In this document: positions 23,709 to 35,728 of the stretch, in pieces
Layout of the letters: every line of letters begins with the position of its first letter
Numbering within the stretch: position 1 is the stretch's first letter
NCBI GenBank assembly: GCA_916613615.1
Contig: OU744735.1
Span: forward strand, 56,002,082 to 56,066,081
DNA: 64,000 bases
Direction of reading: 5' to 3'
DNA from: Steromphala cineraria
Lineage: Eukaryota > Mollusca > Gastropoda > Trochida > Trochidae
The notes under the pieces: generated by a model
What the model was told of the DNA's origin: nothing
What the model saw: the letters and a program-made list of their open reading frames with translations, nothing else
Database searches by the model: none
Position numbers and translations under genes: made by a program

Positions 23709-24908
23709 GTTCTAAAAATGTTTATGAAAGTTATTTTACTGCAAAATGCAAATAGATTAAATAACATGATTCATACATTATTGTTTTGTGCCACTTTATT
23801 CTCTATTCAAATAATTTACAAAATATATTATGAATTTAAAGTGATGCCTTTATCTAATGTTATTGATAAAATGAACCAAATCTACATTTAATTCTAAATC
23901 ACAACTGAAGTATATCAACACAGCAAACCTGACGTACATTCAGTGTTGCAAATCGTGTCTGTAGAATCAACTTGTTTCGAACCTTGCAGTCACTTAAATA
24001 AATAAACATTTTACTGATGGTTCATGTTAACATGTAATACATCATCTATTATAGCCGGAAGAATCTCATATATAAGAGATGGCTTTGAGTCCAGTCACTC
24101 TAGCTAGAAAATAGGGTCAACCTCCTAAAACCCAAAAATATTATTCATACTTTTCTTTTTAGGCAAAAGCATATTTGATAACATATCATGGTGATTCTTT
24201 TTGAAATTTTCATTTAAGAGTACCCCATTTAGATTGTTTTCATCAACAGAACCCTGTTCCTAGTCAACCTAAAAGGAAAGATACTCCATATGAGTGTCCA
24301 CTATTGCGATGAAAACAAGATCATTATCATTATCATCAAGATTTTCAATATCAGTTCGGGCACTGTTCTCACAATTTTCAGGATATCTGTGAGTCACAAT
24401 TTGTGAAAATACAAAACCAATTTCGAAATTTTGTGAATATTAGATTAGATAAGAACTAACATCACATTTCGAAATATGCATGATAAAAATGAAAGCTATC
24501 ATACAATAGCAAAAACAGAATCTTTATTCAAAACAGACTCTGCCAAATAATGAAGGCACTTGAATTACCGTTAAGTGAAAGAAGAAAAAGAAACATTTTA
24601 AATAATATACTATAAAGAAGTATGGGAAACTGTAACCCTTACCTATGTCTGATATATGGGGAGGCTGCTGATGTTTTATCTGGCAGTAAGTTGCAACGAA
24701 ATGAGCTGGATTTGAAACTTGACAGGCGTTCAGTCTTTTCAGCACTACAACATTTCAGCACCAAATGTTTACTTTAAATGCTTAAAAACTGGCATGATAA
24801 ATGAGAAAAGAATATGTCCAGGTCCAGCAACTCTCGAGGGATCTCTTTCTCCTCACGCTTTTGTGATTCATGCATAAACCTTCTATTGATTTTGACTCTA
24901 ACCAGCTT

Positions 24909-24920
24909 TCTGTGTGGCCC
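24909..24920. other. Deletion junction in copy B
   Basis: B joins sequence matching A up to 4834 directly to sequence matching A from about 5990, with a 3-bp TGT shared at the junction (24913-24915). The loss removes the inner part of segment R and nearly all of the LINE tail, leaving only its GTGGCCCTTTTACTG end and (CT)n. Confidence 0.85.
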
Positions 24921-27483
24921 TTTTACTGAAATAAACTCTCTCTCTCTCAAAATTAACCTCATTCAAAATGAAATTTACTATGTTCTTAACAAGGCATTAA
25001 CAGAGTGCAGTTTCAACTCGTTAATTCATACTTCACGGGGACATGAAAAGCCTTATCTCTACTTCTGTTACAAAAGTAATCAGAAACAGTAATGTTCTCA
25101 CTCTACTGCAGTCAGCAAATCAGGTATCAATGATAGTAATTGGTTTGATAAAGAGATGCCTGTTTCATCTAGTGAGCACATACAAAACGTCATAATATAA
25201 ACTGTATAGTGATGATTTAAGAACTGCTTTGGCTTAGTTTATTTCAACTTTACATAACTGGATTAAACATTTTGGTAGTAAGTGGATTTCCAATTGATAC
25301 AGAAATGTGTTGACAGTATTAATGGCATGACTTAAAAGTATCAATATTTTGCAGGGAACTATGGAAGCTGGAACTGACTTGATGTCAGTAGTTTCACAAA
25401 TCCTAGTCGTCTGTAACTTTCTCTTACCTTTCCCCATATCTTCACTCATTCTTTCAATACCTTTATCATTGATCTGTGAACGTTTATTTGGATGCAAACA
25501 TCAACGCATTCATTACTCAAACATGTAACATGCCACTCACTCATTGTGTTTGTTACTTTTTATATTATTTGATTTCAGGAATTCAGGAATTGACTTTATG
25601 CGATCATTCAACAGCTCTTTCAAAACATGATATTATCATGGATGTCAATATTTGGCTCAGTTTTATCATTTAGCTTTTACTGAATATCTGAGTATGTCCT
25701 GAAACATGTGACTACGCTGAATGGGTATTAAAATTGATGCAAATTAACCCTAGGAAATTAGGGAATAACTCATGTAAAAAGATTTGTCACCTTTTAGCAG
25801 TAAAATTTCTCAATCTGAAAGTATCAATTAACTAATCACTTAACCAATAACATCATCCACTTGTGTCTATTTAAGTCATCAACAAATGCTTTTAATGAGA
25901 TATATATGTCATAGATGTAAAAATATATAAAGAAGTGTACAGTACATTTTAGGAAATGATGAAATCAACGTTTACATTTTTAGACAAATTTGAAGGAGAT
26001 TGTCACATAAGATGTAAATGTAAGTTATGAACCAATAAAGTTAAGTATATATAATGAGGAAACAAGATCTTAAGTGTTTTAGTTTTATTTTCCATTTTAT
26101 GACGATTTTGAAGAAGATTGGGACTTAACGTGTAAATGTAAGTTATACAAAATACACATAAGTTCAACTATAGAGCAATGACAAACATAAACTGATTGAA
26201 TATGTGCCGTGACGTATTTGTACACTAAACTTTACAACACTTCAGTTCAAATCAAATCATCCATGTATAGAAACAAATATCAAATGGTTTTCAGTTAACT
26301 GATACGCAACCTCTCCTACTCAACAAGAAAAAAACAATGATTATTATATATAAAGATATAGAGAATGCTGAACGATGTCCTTAAATGAAACGAGTGAATG
26401 GGTAAACCATTCACGAGTTGCTTAAATGCTATGAAACCGGACCCAATTTAGTATTTTACATATTACTAGGTTAATTACATCGTCAAAAATATATAGAAAC
26501 TCACCGACATGACTATCGCGGTCATACACAAAGATAGACATTGTATGTAGACATATAGTTATTGAAGCCTCAATTTGCATGATTTTGTTAATATTTGCCT
26601 CATTTCAATTGCCCTCGTTTTCAGGTTCCACACAGGACACGCAGACTGATAAACTGTTTGTATTAAAAGCAATGAGTAAATGCAAATCCGATTGTTGGAT
26701 TGGGCATGTTTCGACCCCACAAATAAATTTAGTAATAAATCTGAGCTAGCTGGAAATTCGTTTTTGAAATTTATTATGTTTAGATGTATCTCGTCTACAA
26801 CAACAGGGGAAGATTTAAGTCACGATACACAAGCCAGATACATTCAAATAACGAAAAAGCCATTTATGTTGTTAGCACCTAATAACAGTTAATCTAAACA
26901 TATCTGCTAGAATGGAATTTGTTTTTGACTTGAAGGTTTGTCCTAAATATGTTTACATTAAATGAAAGCTTCACAATTGTCCCAAATACGTTTGTCCTAA
27001 ATACGTGTACATTTCGTGAAGGCTTCACAATAACCAATACCTCAAAATGTTAAAAGGAGTGTTCATAGAATAACATAATTTGTGATACATTTCTAAAATG
27101 GAATAATTATTTCCAGAGCTTGTTCTTTTGCCTGTAAACTTAACTGGCAATCATAGGGTCTCTTAACCATGCTACTACACAGCATGTGTGCAGTGTTATT
27201 ATTGAAAGGTAACCCTAATAAATCAATTTCAAATAATGTTTTACGGTAAGTTTTTCATCTCTCAGCAGTATGTGTCCCTCAAATAGCTAAAAATATATAA
27301 TTATTATGCTGAGATTTATAACCAGTCGACCTTAAAAGGGGCAATAGCATACCTAAAAGGAGGACATCATTGAACATCCTATTTCCAAATCTTGTACTTG
27401 AATTATATAAAAGATGTGCGTTTATACTAGCCCACTTACAATTATGCAATTAGAAAAATTAACACTAGACCTTGATCTTTTGT

Positions 27484-27854
27484 GTCGCCGATAAGGACAT
27501 ACACATAAGAAAAACTGTGGGCCCATCCCTGAAACTGTCGCAGATAAGGACATACACATAAGAAAAACTGTGGGCCCATCCCTGAAACTGTCGCCGATAA
27601 GGACATACACATAAGAACAACTGTGGGCCCATCCCAGAAACTGTCGCAGATAAGGACATACACATAAGAAAATCTGTGGGCCCATCCCTGAAACTGTCGC
27701 CGATAAGGACATACACATAAGAAAAACTGTGGGCCCATCCCTGAAACTGTCACCGATAAGGACATACACATAAGAAAAACTGTGGGCCCATCCCTGAAAC
27801 TGTCGCAGATAAGGACCTACACATAAGAAAAACTGTGGGCCCATCTCTGAAACT
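27484..27854. repeat. 53-bp minisatellite, 7 units
   Basis: Seven consecutive 53-bp units start at 27484, 27537, 27590, 27643, 27696, 27749 and 27802. Each begins GTCGCCGATAAGGAC or the variant GTCGCAGAT or GTCACCGAT, and contains TGTGGGCCCATC. Only single-base differences separate most units. Because 53 is not a multiple of three and no unit contains a minus-strand stop, all three minus frames stay open and give ORFs up to 146 codons; these are artefacts of the repeat. Confidence 0.95.
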
Positions 27855-28278
27855 ATAAGCATAACTGCCCCTACTAATTTTACTTATGTTACCAATGTTT
27901 TTGTATTATATTGTTATAAACAATACAACACAGTTGTCAGTGATAGTAATGAAGCTTCATTTACGGGAACAAGATGTGTGAGAGATTAAATCTATCTTTT
28001 ATCTTAAAGTGCTGGCCCTTGTCAAGGTAGAACAAGATACAAAATATTGGCCCAGTCTCTGTTCGAAAAATACTAAATTGCTCATTTCCGGTAGTTTCCC
28101 TTTGCATCAAAATTTTACACTACAAGCAAATGACAATATTTCTTCGACAAAGCTTTTGCCATGAATCAGTAGATGGTATTTTAGGGTAGCGTCGCTGATC
28201 GCACAACTAACTCCCATCAAGTATTTTCCATTTTATCCAACAAACTCGGCTTACTGGAGCAGAGGCTAGATCATTATT

Positions 28279-28485
28279 TCATGACTTTACCTCCTTCTGT
28301 TGGGAGAGAATAAACATGACATTGATAAATGCATCTTTTGATTTCTTCACTCCCAAGGCGATCCCTACAAAATGCCATGTGTTCTCCACCTCATACATAA
28401 AAGTTGTAAGTGTTGAATTGATTTTCTGAAAGACTTTCCCTTGCCAAGAACTTTGTAAGGAATTGGATGAAAGGTTCTCTAACAT
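28279..28485 (-). pseudogene. Exon-like ORF, copy C (longest version)
   Basis: A 68-codon ORF begins MLENLSSNSLQ and continues KINSTLTTFMYEVENTWHFV and GIALGVKKSKDAFINV. It aligns with the shorter copy A ORF (KINSTLTAFM), which stops at that point. The W...VGIALGV run faintly recalls a helical death-fold motif but this is too weak to call. Unknown function. Confidence 0.3.
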
Positions 28486-29047
28486 GTTTTACATATTGTA
28501 TTTATATTTGAGACCATTTTACACAAGATAGAAACATTACTTAATCGCCCAAAAGGAAAACAGGAAATTTATATTCAATGAAATACTAAAACAGTTGCTC
28601 ATGAATCATTGATGTAAAATCAACTCAGTGTTTCTAAGTTTTGATTTGAAAATTGTGATTTTAATGATATTGCACAGGCATTGCTTAATTGCTGTATTCA
28701 TTCATTAAGTTCACACAGGAAGTCATTTGCAGATCATAGTTCCCATCAATCTCTTTAATTGAAGTGATAAATCCGTTTGCCAAATGTATCTGTTTCATAG
28801 AATCAATCGACTAAATGAAAGTATTCAGTTAATAACTTCTCTTTGAAATTATAACTTTGCAAATGCATCAAACTGGTAATGAGCTCCTTATTTCCGGTCT
28901 TAACTGACATGATTTGAATGTATTTCCTGCATTATGGCTGCAGGGTTTGCCATAGTTTCTTAAAATAGTTATAGAGGATAAAGCGTGTACAGAGAAGACA
29001 GATTTTTTGCATGCTCACAAGTACAATCCTATTTTCACAATTTTTAA

Positions 29048-29403
29048 AGAGGCAGTAGCACTTTTTTGAGGGGCGTATAAGATGATGTCAGGAAAATGAA
29101 AATTAATGATTTCAATTGAAAGACAATGTTTTTGAACTAAATGTAGCAGTAATAAATCAAATATATAACAAAACGTTTAGGCATGCAATTCCTTTTTCTT
29201 ACACAAAATGAATTAAAGGTGTTCACACAAAATGACCGCCAGTGGATTTTATGTGAATCTTCATACTTTGTCCTCTAACTATGGATACTTGGTTTGTGTA
29301 ATGAGATTTTTGTCACAGTCCCAATAATACATTTAGCATTTACTTACAAGTATCAGTGAAAAATTTACAATATAAAATTATCAAAAAACGTGCTACTGCC
29401 CCT
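29048..29403. mobile_element. MITE family T (TTAA site), copy 1
   Basis: A 356-bp element with terminal inverted repeats AGAGGCAGTAGCAC / CGTGCTACTGCCCCT, flanked by TTAA on both sides. Copies A and B have a single TTAA at the matching place (3172-3175 in A), so the insertion is in C only. TTAA targets are used by piggyBac and Kolobok elements. No coding capacity. Confidence 0.85.
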
Positions 29404-30080
29404 TTAAACTCCAAATTACAGCTTAATTTCATGTTTACAACATGGACTGACCGCAGCTTATTTGGGTACAAGGTTTTGTTAAAGAAGTGTTGCTTTAATG
29501 TTTGGAACCATTTTCGGAATTATGGTTGTACTCATGTTTCTATTTACTTCTCCTACATCTGAAATTGTTCTCCAAGTTACATGAAATCTTTTATTTTTGC
29601 CGGGTTAAATTATTGTTCCTCTCTATTGGAGTCGTTTCTGTAGTCCATTCTGATTGTCCATTACCAATAGAATCATCAATCATTGGTGAGTGTGATATAT
29701 CACCCATTGTAGTTGTAGGGTTCTGTTACATATGTGAGAGATTGGTCGTCTCTAACAAAACTGATTTATGATCAAATATCTGACCTGTTATCACTCACAA
29801 AGAAAGATATATATATTTTATTACATATCACATCTATACCGTTGATCTTTACAGGAATCCATGCCACACATGAATGATGATAACAGGTTGTAAAGATTAG
29901 CAATATTTCGCATGTTCTAGAAATGTTTATAAAAGGTACTTTACTGCAAAATGAATTTTTTTTAGATTGATTATATAACATGATTCATACATGATCGTCT
30001 TGTGCAACTTTATACGCCATTCCTATCATTTTCGAAATATATTTTGAATTCACAGTCATACCTTTACTACATTATACAGT

Positions 30081-31254
30081 GATGTTTAAGTATAACGCGC
30101 ATATATAGTAGACAACTGCAATACAACTACATGTGCAGTCTCAAATCACTTACCGGCAATGTCAATCAATTTGCTAGATGCCATTTAGAAATATTCAATT
30201 GATATCGATTCTTAACATTTGAATGGACATTTCGAATGAATTGATCTGGAAACTTAAAAAGCGCTTTGTCTGCCTTTGATCTCTTCAAATGAAAACGGAT
30301 CAATGAATAAGACAAAATTACGCGACTGGAAGTTAATTCTTCAAATGATAACCTCAATCTGGTAACCTTTACAATCGTTTCATCTTGCGTCATGAAGTCA
30401 TTTCACTGAAAACGCTACTCATCCATTTGTGTTTTTGCAAGCAAGAAAAATACATGTATTAATTTGCTTCCTTTGTAACGGTTTGATGACTTTGATCGAT
30501 CTTTGCTTTAATGTTTCTGGAGATGATGTACCAAGTTACCTCAAAAAGTAGGTGTTATCATTCAAATTTACAAATTATGTTCTTGGTCGTGTGTTATATA
30601 ACATGAAGCCATTCTGTCAAGTAAATGTTTTAGGTTATTATGTTATTAGGTTTAGGTCATAAAGTCGATCTAATGGAAGAAGGATACTATCATATGTTGA
30701 TATATAACAATGTTAAACGATAAATCGCAATATTCTGATGCCCATGACTAGATTTATTTATTGATGATGAAGATATTAAAAAGGAGACCGGAAAGGTATA
30801 ATTTGTAGTTTAAAAGTATTTGACGGCGAATATCATTTTTATCATCTGTTTTTCACGCTGCATATATATTAAAACATATACTGAAAAAAGTGTGTGTTTT
30901 AACAAATGTATATTCAAAATTCCGTCCAAAAGAAACTTCACAACATTTTGCAATCATTCTGATAGTATGCTTTCGTGGCCATCTAAATCGACTGACAGTA
31001 GGCAGATGTCTCTGTTTCAACCCTTCTGTAAATAATGTGTCATTACATATACCAATACGCAATAGAATGATTTGTGTTTGTTGCTTCTCACTGAATTATT
31101 ATTATAGGTCAATTAGAAGTGAAGAGGTCATATTCCGACCGCAGTCAATATATTCGAAGGGTTCAAGATTCGTATGAACGTGAGTAAATATATGATCATT
31201 ATCTATTTGACATAGCCATTGATACGTAAACATTATTTTCGCTTCTAATTTAGT
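30081..31254. other. No gene seen
   Basis: Short ORFs only; overlapping ones on both strands near 30850-31180 show no recognised motif. Confidence 0.45.
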
Positions 31255-31269
31255 GAACGGCGGGTCAAT

Positions 31270-31420
31270 TCTATTAATCAGAACCTTTTCCGCCACTTGC
31301 ATTGACTTCCTGTGGAGTTGTCACAGTTAAACATTTGATTCCAATAATCAACGGCTTGCAAATACTGCAAACCAAACAACGACTTGGCATCTTAGGCATT
31401 AAATCTTCAAGTCAATTTCC
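31270..31420 (-). pseudogene. Exon-like repeat X, copy 1
   Basis: On the minus strand GGTTTGCAG (acceptor-like) is followed by YLQAVDYWNQMFNCDNSTGS, then QCKWRKRF and a stop. Related stretches lie at 32960-33100 and 34970-35100 with the same acceptor-like TTTGGTTTGCAG. The three are spaced 1.7 and 2.0 kb apart. Unknown family, probably decayed. Confidence 0.3.
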
Positions 31421-31504
31421 CTACTGTGACAGATGATTCTTCATGGCAATCTGGAAATACGATAATTACTGTTCACGTTCAGGCTGCTGGCATCTCAACA
31501 TTGT

Positions 31505-31885
31505 AATTCTACTTCTCCTACATTTGAAATTGTTCAAAGGAATTCTCCACATGAAATCTTATACTTTTTGCGAATTAAATTATTGTTCCTCTTTATTTGA
31601 GTCGTTTCCGTAGACTCTGGTTGTCCATTACTCATAGGATCATCAATCATTGGTGTGTGTAATATATCACCCATTGTAGTTGTAGGGTTCTCTTACATAT
31701 GTGATAGATTGGTCGTCTCTGACAAAACTGATTGATGATCAAATATCTGACCTGTTATCAATCACAAAGAAAGATATATATATTTTATTACATATCAGAT
31801 CTATACAGTTGATATTTACAGGAATCCATGCCATACACGGATGAAGGTAACAGGTTATCAAATACTAGCAAGTTCGCATGTTTTA
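31505..31885. repeat. Old paralogous copy E
   Basis: Matches 29545-29950 of copy C and 3290-3640 of A, including ATTGTAGTTGTAGGGTTCT and the RSDI-ending minus-strand ORF. Truncated on both sides. Confidence 0.65.
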
Positions 31886-32934
31886 GAATAAAAAAAGCAA
31901 ATTAAACATCTGTACTGAAAAGATAAAGGACACAACGTTCATAAATCGCACACAGTGTTTCTTATCAACGTTATCGTACATCTAGCTCTTCACACGATGT
32001 AAAATGTCAATAAATTTATTTGAGTTCATAATTATGTAAAATATCAAGAGAGAATTACACGTCATATTATCCTTATGTTGGCATTTACACTTCGTGGAAA
32101 GGAAAGAGCATTGCACGTTTTCTGTAATTATCTCTGATTGCAATAAATGAAGGAGATCACCTATAGTGAGACTTTTGTACCTAGATATCAAAGATTTTGT
32201 TTATTTAGTATGTCAATGTTCATGTTACGAATACTATATTATGATGTTTTAATGTACTGGTATATTTCTTTGCTAAAAGAAATAAAAGACTTCAATATTA
32301 ATTTCAATTGTGTGTGTTTCCAATGATAAATTTATTCACTAATAAAAGAAATCTTTTTAAAATTAAATAAAAAAACTCGTTCACTAGGATGATCGAAAAG
32401 ATAAAACATTTAACGTATGTTGCCCTAGGGAAATTAAGGCTGCAATTTTTCAATATTGTTGAATGTATTCTGTTTATAACTTTCCTTTAACGAATAGATA
32501 CATAAATCAACAACATTTTTATTTGACAATAAGTTTTTCCTGATTCTTTTGAATAAGCCTTTCATTGTTTACATATAACCACCATTAGGTTTTTGTATCA
32601 TTTGCAATAGATAAAAGGTTATTTTTGCAAGCTCAATTAAAATACATTGAAGAAGGAGTGTTGTAGTTATTAGTAAAATTATGTAATTAATCATACTTAT
32701 CTTAAACATAATGATTAATGTATGCTAATTTGAAGTCTTTTCAATCTCTTAACTTGAATCAATGTAATACAAAATTTTATATTCAAATTGCATATTCAGT
32801 TTCAAAAATATCTGAAATCACTATTATAGGATTTATAGTTTTGATCAGATGTAATGTTATGTACACATACATTTTTGAGTCATCTTGATTCACAATTCCG
32901 CGAAACATATACACTACCTGCCTCTTCTCAAAAT
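31886..32934. other. No gene seen
   Basis: AT-rich, no repeat or RNA gene recognised. Confidence 0.45.
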
Positions 32935-32959
32935 TTTCATTTTAAGTCATCTTCATTAA

Positions 32960-33100
32960 TAGGGTTGTTTCCCTTTGCTGGTAGTGATTTCCTGTTTAAC
33001 AGTGGCCGAGAAACATTGCTTTCTATAATCAACTTTCTGCAAATACTGCAAACCAAATATCAAGTTGGATATTTAATCATTAACTCTTTAAGTAAACTTC
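32960..33100 (-). pseudogene. Exon-like repeat X, copy 2
   Basis: After the same GGTTTGCAG the frame reads LQKVDYRKQCFSATVKQEI, then TTSKGKQPY and a stop, aligning with LQAVDYWNQMF of copy 1. Confidence 0.25.
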
Positions 33101-33150
33101 CCTAGAATGGCAGAAAGCTGATGATTATTTTCTGCCATTCATGGTTCTTT

Positions 33151-34185
33151 GGTATACAAGAAATATATATAGAAATACTCCTTTTTTTTAAAGTCTTCTC
33201 ATCATTAATTTTTATCATAATACAATTTTAACATTTGAATAGAGATTGTATTTAAAAAAATACAATGTCAATAGAACCAATTACATTCACATTTTGAAAT
33301 GTAAATCATAGCAACGTTTCATCTATGGATTATTCATAAAGTTGAAAGAAATGCTTAATAATTAAAGGAATATTACCAACAATATTCTATTTCATATCTT
33401 TATCTTTATTTCTTTATTTTTTGTTCATTTATTTACTTTTTATGTATATCTGATCTCTATTTTCATGTATTTATTTTCTATGAGATACATGTAAGAGAGT
33501 GTTTATTTTTTATTTACGGTTTTTCTCATTACTGCTATCGGCTATCTGAAAACGTAATCCTGTTTGGACTTGCATAAATAGTAACAATTACATTTAGGCA
33601 TCAATGTTTCACAATTTCTGGGTACGATAAAATTAAGATTGTTAATTAGATACAACTGCCACCCAAAGCCAAAGCTATGTGGGCAGAGAAAGATATGCCA
33701 TTATAAATCGCAACTTAACGTGATATTTCATTGGTGATTGTGTTATATGATGCTATTGAAACTATTACTGAAGATCTATATAATCGTGATGAAGCTTTAT
33801 AGGCGGTTAATTCTCTCAGGCCGAACAAACATCTCATGTTCAATTATACTTTCTCATAGTTCCAGTCAAAGCTCATTACTTTACAAATAATGAGGTCAAT
33901 GAATAGACAACACGAACAATACAAATATACTGAGACATATTCTACCGTTAACATCAATGTTTTTATCTGCTCAATGCAATATATTGGTTATTAAATCTAA
34001 TAATATTGATGATACTATTTCTAGGGTAACTGAAATCCAATAATAAGTTGATCACACAGATTTTACTTCAGAGATGGAAATTTTCTGTTTATATTTGTGA
34101 AACAAATAAGTATTATGATAAAATATTTTATTTTTGGTATGGGATATAACCTGAATGATACAGAAAATTCCCGAATGTGTATACT
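33151..34185. other. No gene seen
   Basis: AT-rich, no recognised element. Confidence 0.45.
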
Positions 34186-34189
34186 TGAA

Positions 34190-34505
34190 AGGGGCAGTAG
34201 CACGTCTTAAGGGGTAATATCAGGTGATGTCAGGAAAATAAAAATGAATGTTTCCAATTGAGAGACAATGTAATTGAACTAAACAAAGCAGTAATAACTC
34301 AAATATATAATGTAAATGTCAGCCGTGCGATTCCCTTTTCTTAGACAAAATGAATTAAAGGTGTTCATACCAAAATTTCCGCCAATGGACTTAATGTGAA
34401 TCTTTATAATTTGTTCTCTGACTAAGGATGATTGGTTTGTGACACTATCAAAAGAAAACATAAAGCATCGACGTACAACTATCAGTGAAAAGAGCTTCTG
34501 CCCCT
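34190..34505. mobile_element. MITE family T (TTAA site), copy 2
   Basis: 316 bp, AGGGGCAGTAGCACG at the left and CTGCCCCT at the right. The right flank is TTAA; the left flank is TGAA, one change from TTAA. Interior matches copies at 29048 and 47114. Confidence 0.85.
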
Positions 34506-34969
34506 TTAAACTAACATGTATGTAGAATTTGAATTATTATTTTGAAATTTTTAGCTCATACATCAAAGCCTGTCATGAAGTTGAACAGAATATATTAAAC
34601 AATAGACAAGGCCAAGATAACATGTTTAATCTAGTTCTCATTGTTTATTACTCGCATTTAAAGTTGTAAAAGAGGAAAAAAAACATGATTATGCCCCTTG
34701 TTTTTTGTATATTGTTGAAAGCACGTTTGAATCTAAAATAGATTGGGGAAGGCAAATAAGCTGATTGGTGTATAACGTTTTACAAAGAAATGTTAGCGAA
34801 ATTGTGTCCAGGCGAAATACAAACATCGATCATAAAGATTTAAAAAAAAAAATGTTTACTCATTAAACTAGTTTCATTTGGAGCTGAGCAGGTAATGAGG
34901 GATTCTTTGCTTGACATTGCCAGTGAAAAGCAAACACTACTTGCTTCGTCTAATTAAGTCAATTCTAAG

Positions 34970-35100
34970 TCAATTCCATTAATCAGAACATTTTCCTTCG
35001 CTGGTATTGACTTCCTGTTAACAGTTACAGATAAACATCGAATTCCAATAATCAACTTCCTGCAAACACTGCAAACCAAACATCAACTGAAAGTTAATCA
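34970..35100 (-). pseudogene. Exon-like repeat X, copy 3
   Basis: GGTTTGCAG followed by LQEVDYWNSMFICNC and an early stop. Shares VDYWN with copy 1 at 31270. Confidence 0.25.
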
Positions 35101-35690
35101 TTAAATGTTTGCATTAAGGTCCTTTGGATAACAGGTAGTGTCTCACGTTACTCCAGAAAGCTTATATACACATGGTTACTTTACGGCGACTCATACTACA
35201 TGTTCCGACGATTGAATAAAATTTGAAAAAGGGTTTCTAAAAGCAAATTCATTTTGCTTTCATTTAAACGAATACTTTTCCTTTATTCAATCCTTAAATA
35301 AGTCAGTTTTGGTTATGATCGATAGCTGGTTATTTCCAGTTATCAATGTTGCTCTCGCTGAAGCGTCATGTCTTTCAAGTTCAACCGTCAATCATTCAAA
35401 GGAAACGATGTTCAACTGTTTCAAGCACCATTCATCATGATAGATTTTTAACATTTATCAAAACAGATAAGATAATTATTGTTTTATCTTAGCAATTACA
35501 AGCGATATTGTAACCATCAGGCAAGAGTAAAGAAAACATGGAAGTCTTAATTTAGATGTTTATCACACTTCAACAAAAGCAACAACATATGACACAGTTT
35601 CGAGGGTAATAAATTCTTTATTACCTTTTCTATTCCATTTTACCATCTTAGAAATATCCAAGAAACGGGCCGGTTCCCTTGCGACAGCGA
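35101..35690. other. No gene seen; weak paralogy to unit P
   Basis: 35350-35450 shares CATGTCTTTCAA and GTTCAACTGTTT with 48030-48100 in unit P, in the same order. No coding signal. Confidence 0.35.
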
Positions 35691-35697
35691 GCTACAG

Positions 35698-35728
35698 TGA
35701 CGTCACAAATAATGATGTTATGACGTCA
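35698..35728. promoter_or_regulatory. Pair of TGACGTCA (CRE-like) palindromes
   Basis: GTGACGTCAC and ATGACGTCAC lie 15 bases apart in an otherwise AT-rich area. TGACGTCA is the full CREB/ATF consensus. No TATA box or coding start can be tied to them. Confidence 0.3.

Larger units (their letters stand above)
18815..27483. repeat. Segmental duplication, copy B
   Basis: Direct copy of 550-8563. Relative to A it carries a LINE insertion (19942-20356), a pearl/Helentron-like insertion (20422-21789) and a deletion of the 1155 bp corresponding to A 4835-5989. Its right end is a 53-bp minisatellite instead of the LINE found after A. Regions between the marked insertions have no host gene that I recognise. 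Confidence 0.9.
27880..30080. repeat. Old paralogous copy C
   Basis: 27880-28020 matches 15640-15800 (copy D), and 28040-30060 matches about 1990-3800 of copy A with many substitutions and indels. Its order D-like then A-like suggests that the ancestral unit had both parts. A MITE is inserted at 29048-29403 at a TTAA that is single in A and B. Confidence 0.7.

Noticed and set aside
27484..27854. CRISPR-like array
   Set aside because: Units are contiguous with no spacers and the genome is eukaryotic.
27422..27862. Three overlapping minus-strand ORFs of 83-146 codons
   Set aside because: They are the 53-bp minisatellite read in three frames; the repeating peptide has no support as a protein.
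28279..28485. Death-fold domain in the copy C ORF
   Set aside because: Only a short W...VGIALGV resemblance; too little to name a domain.
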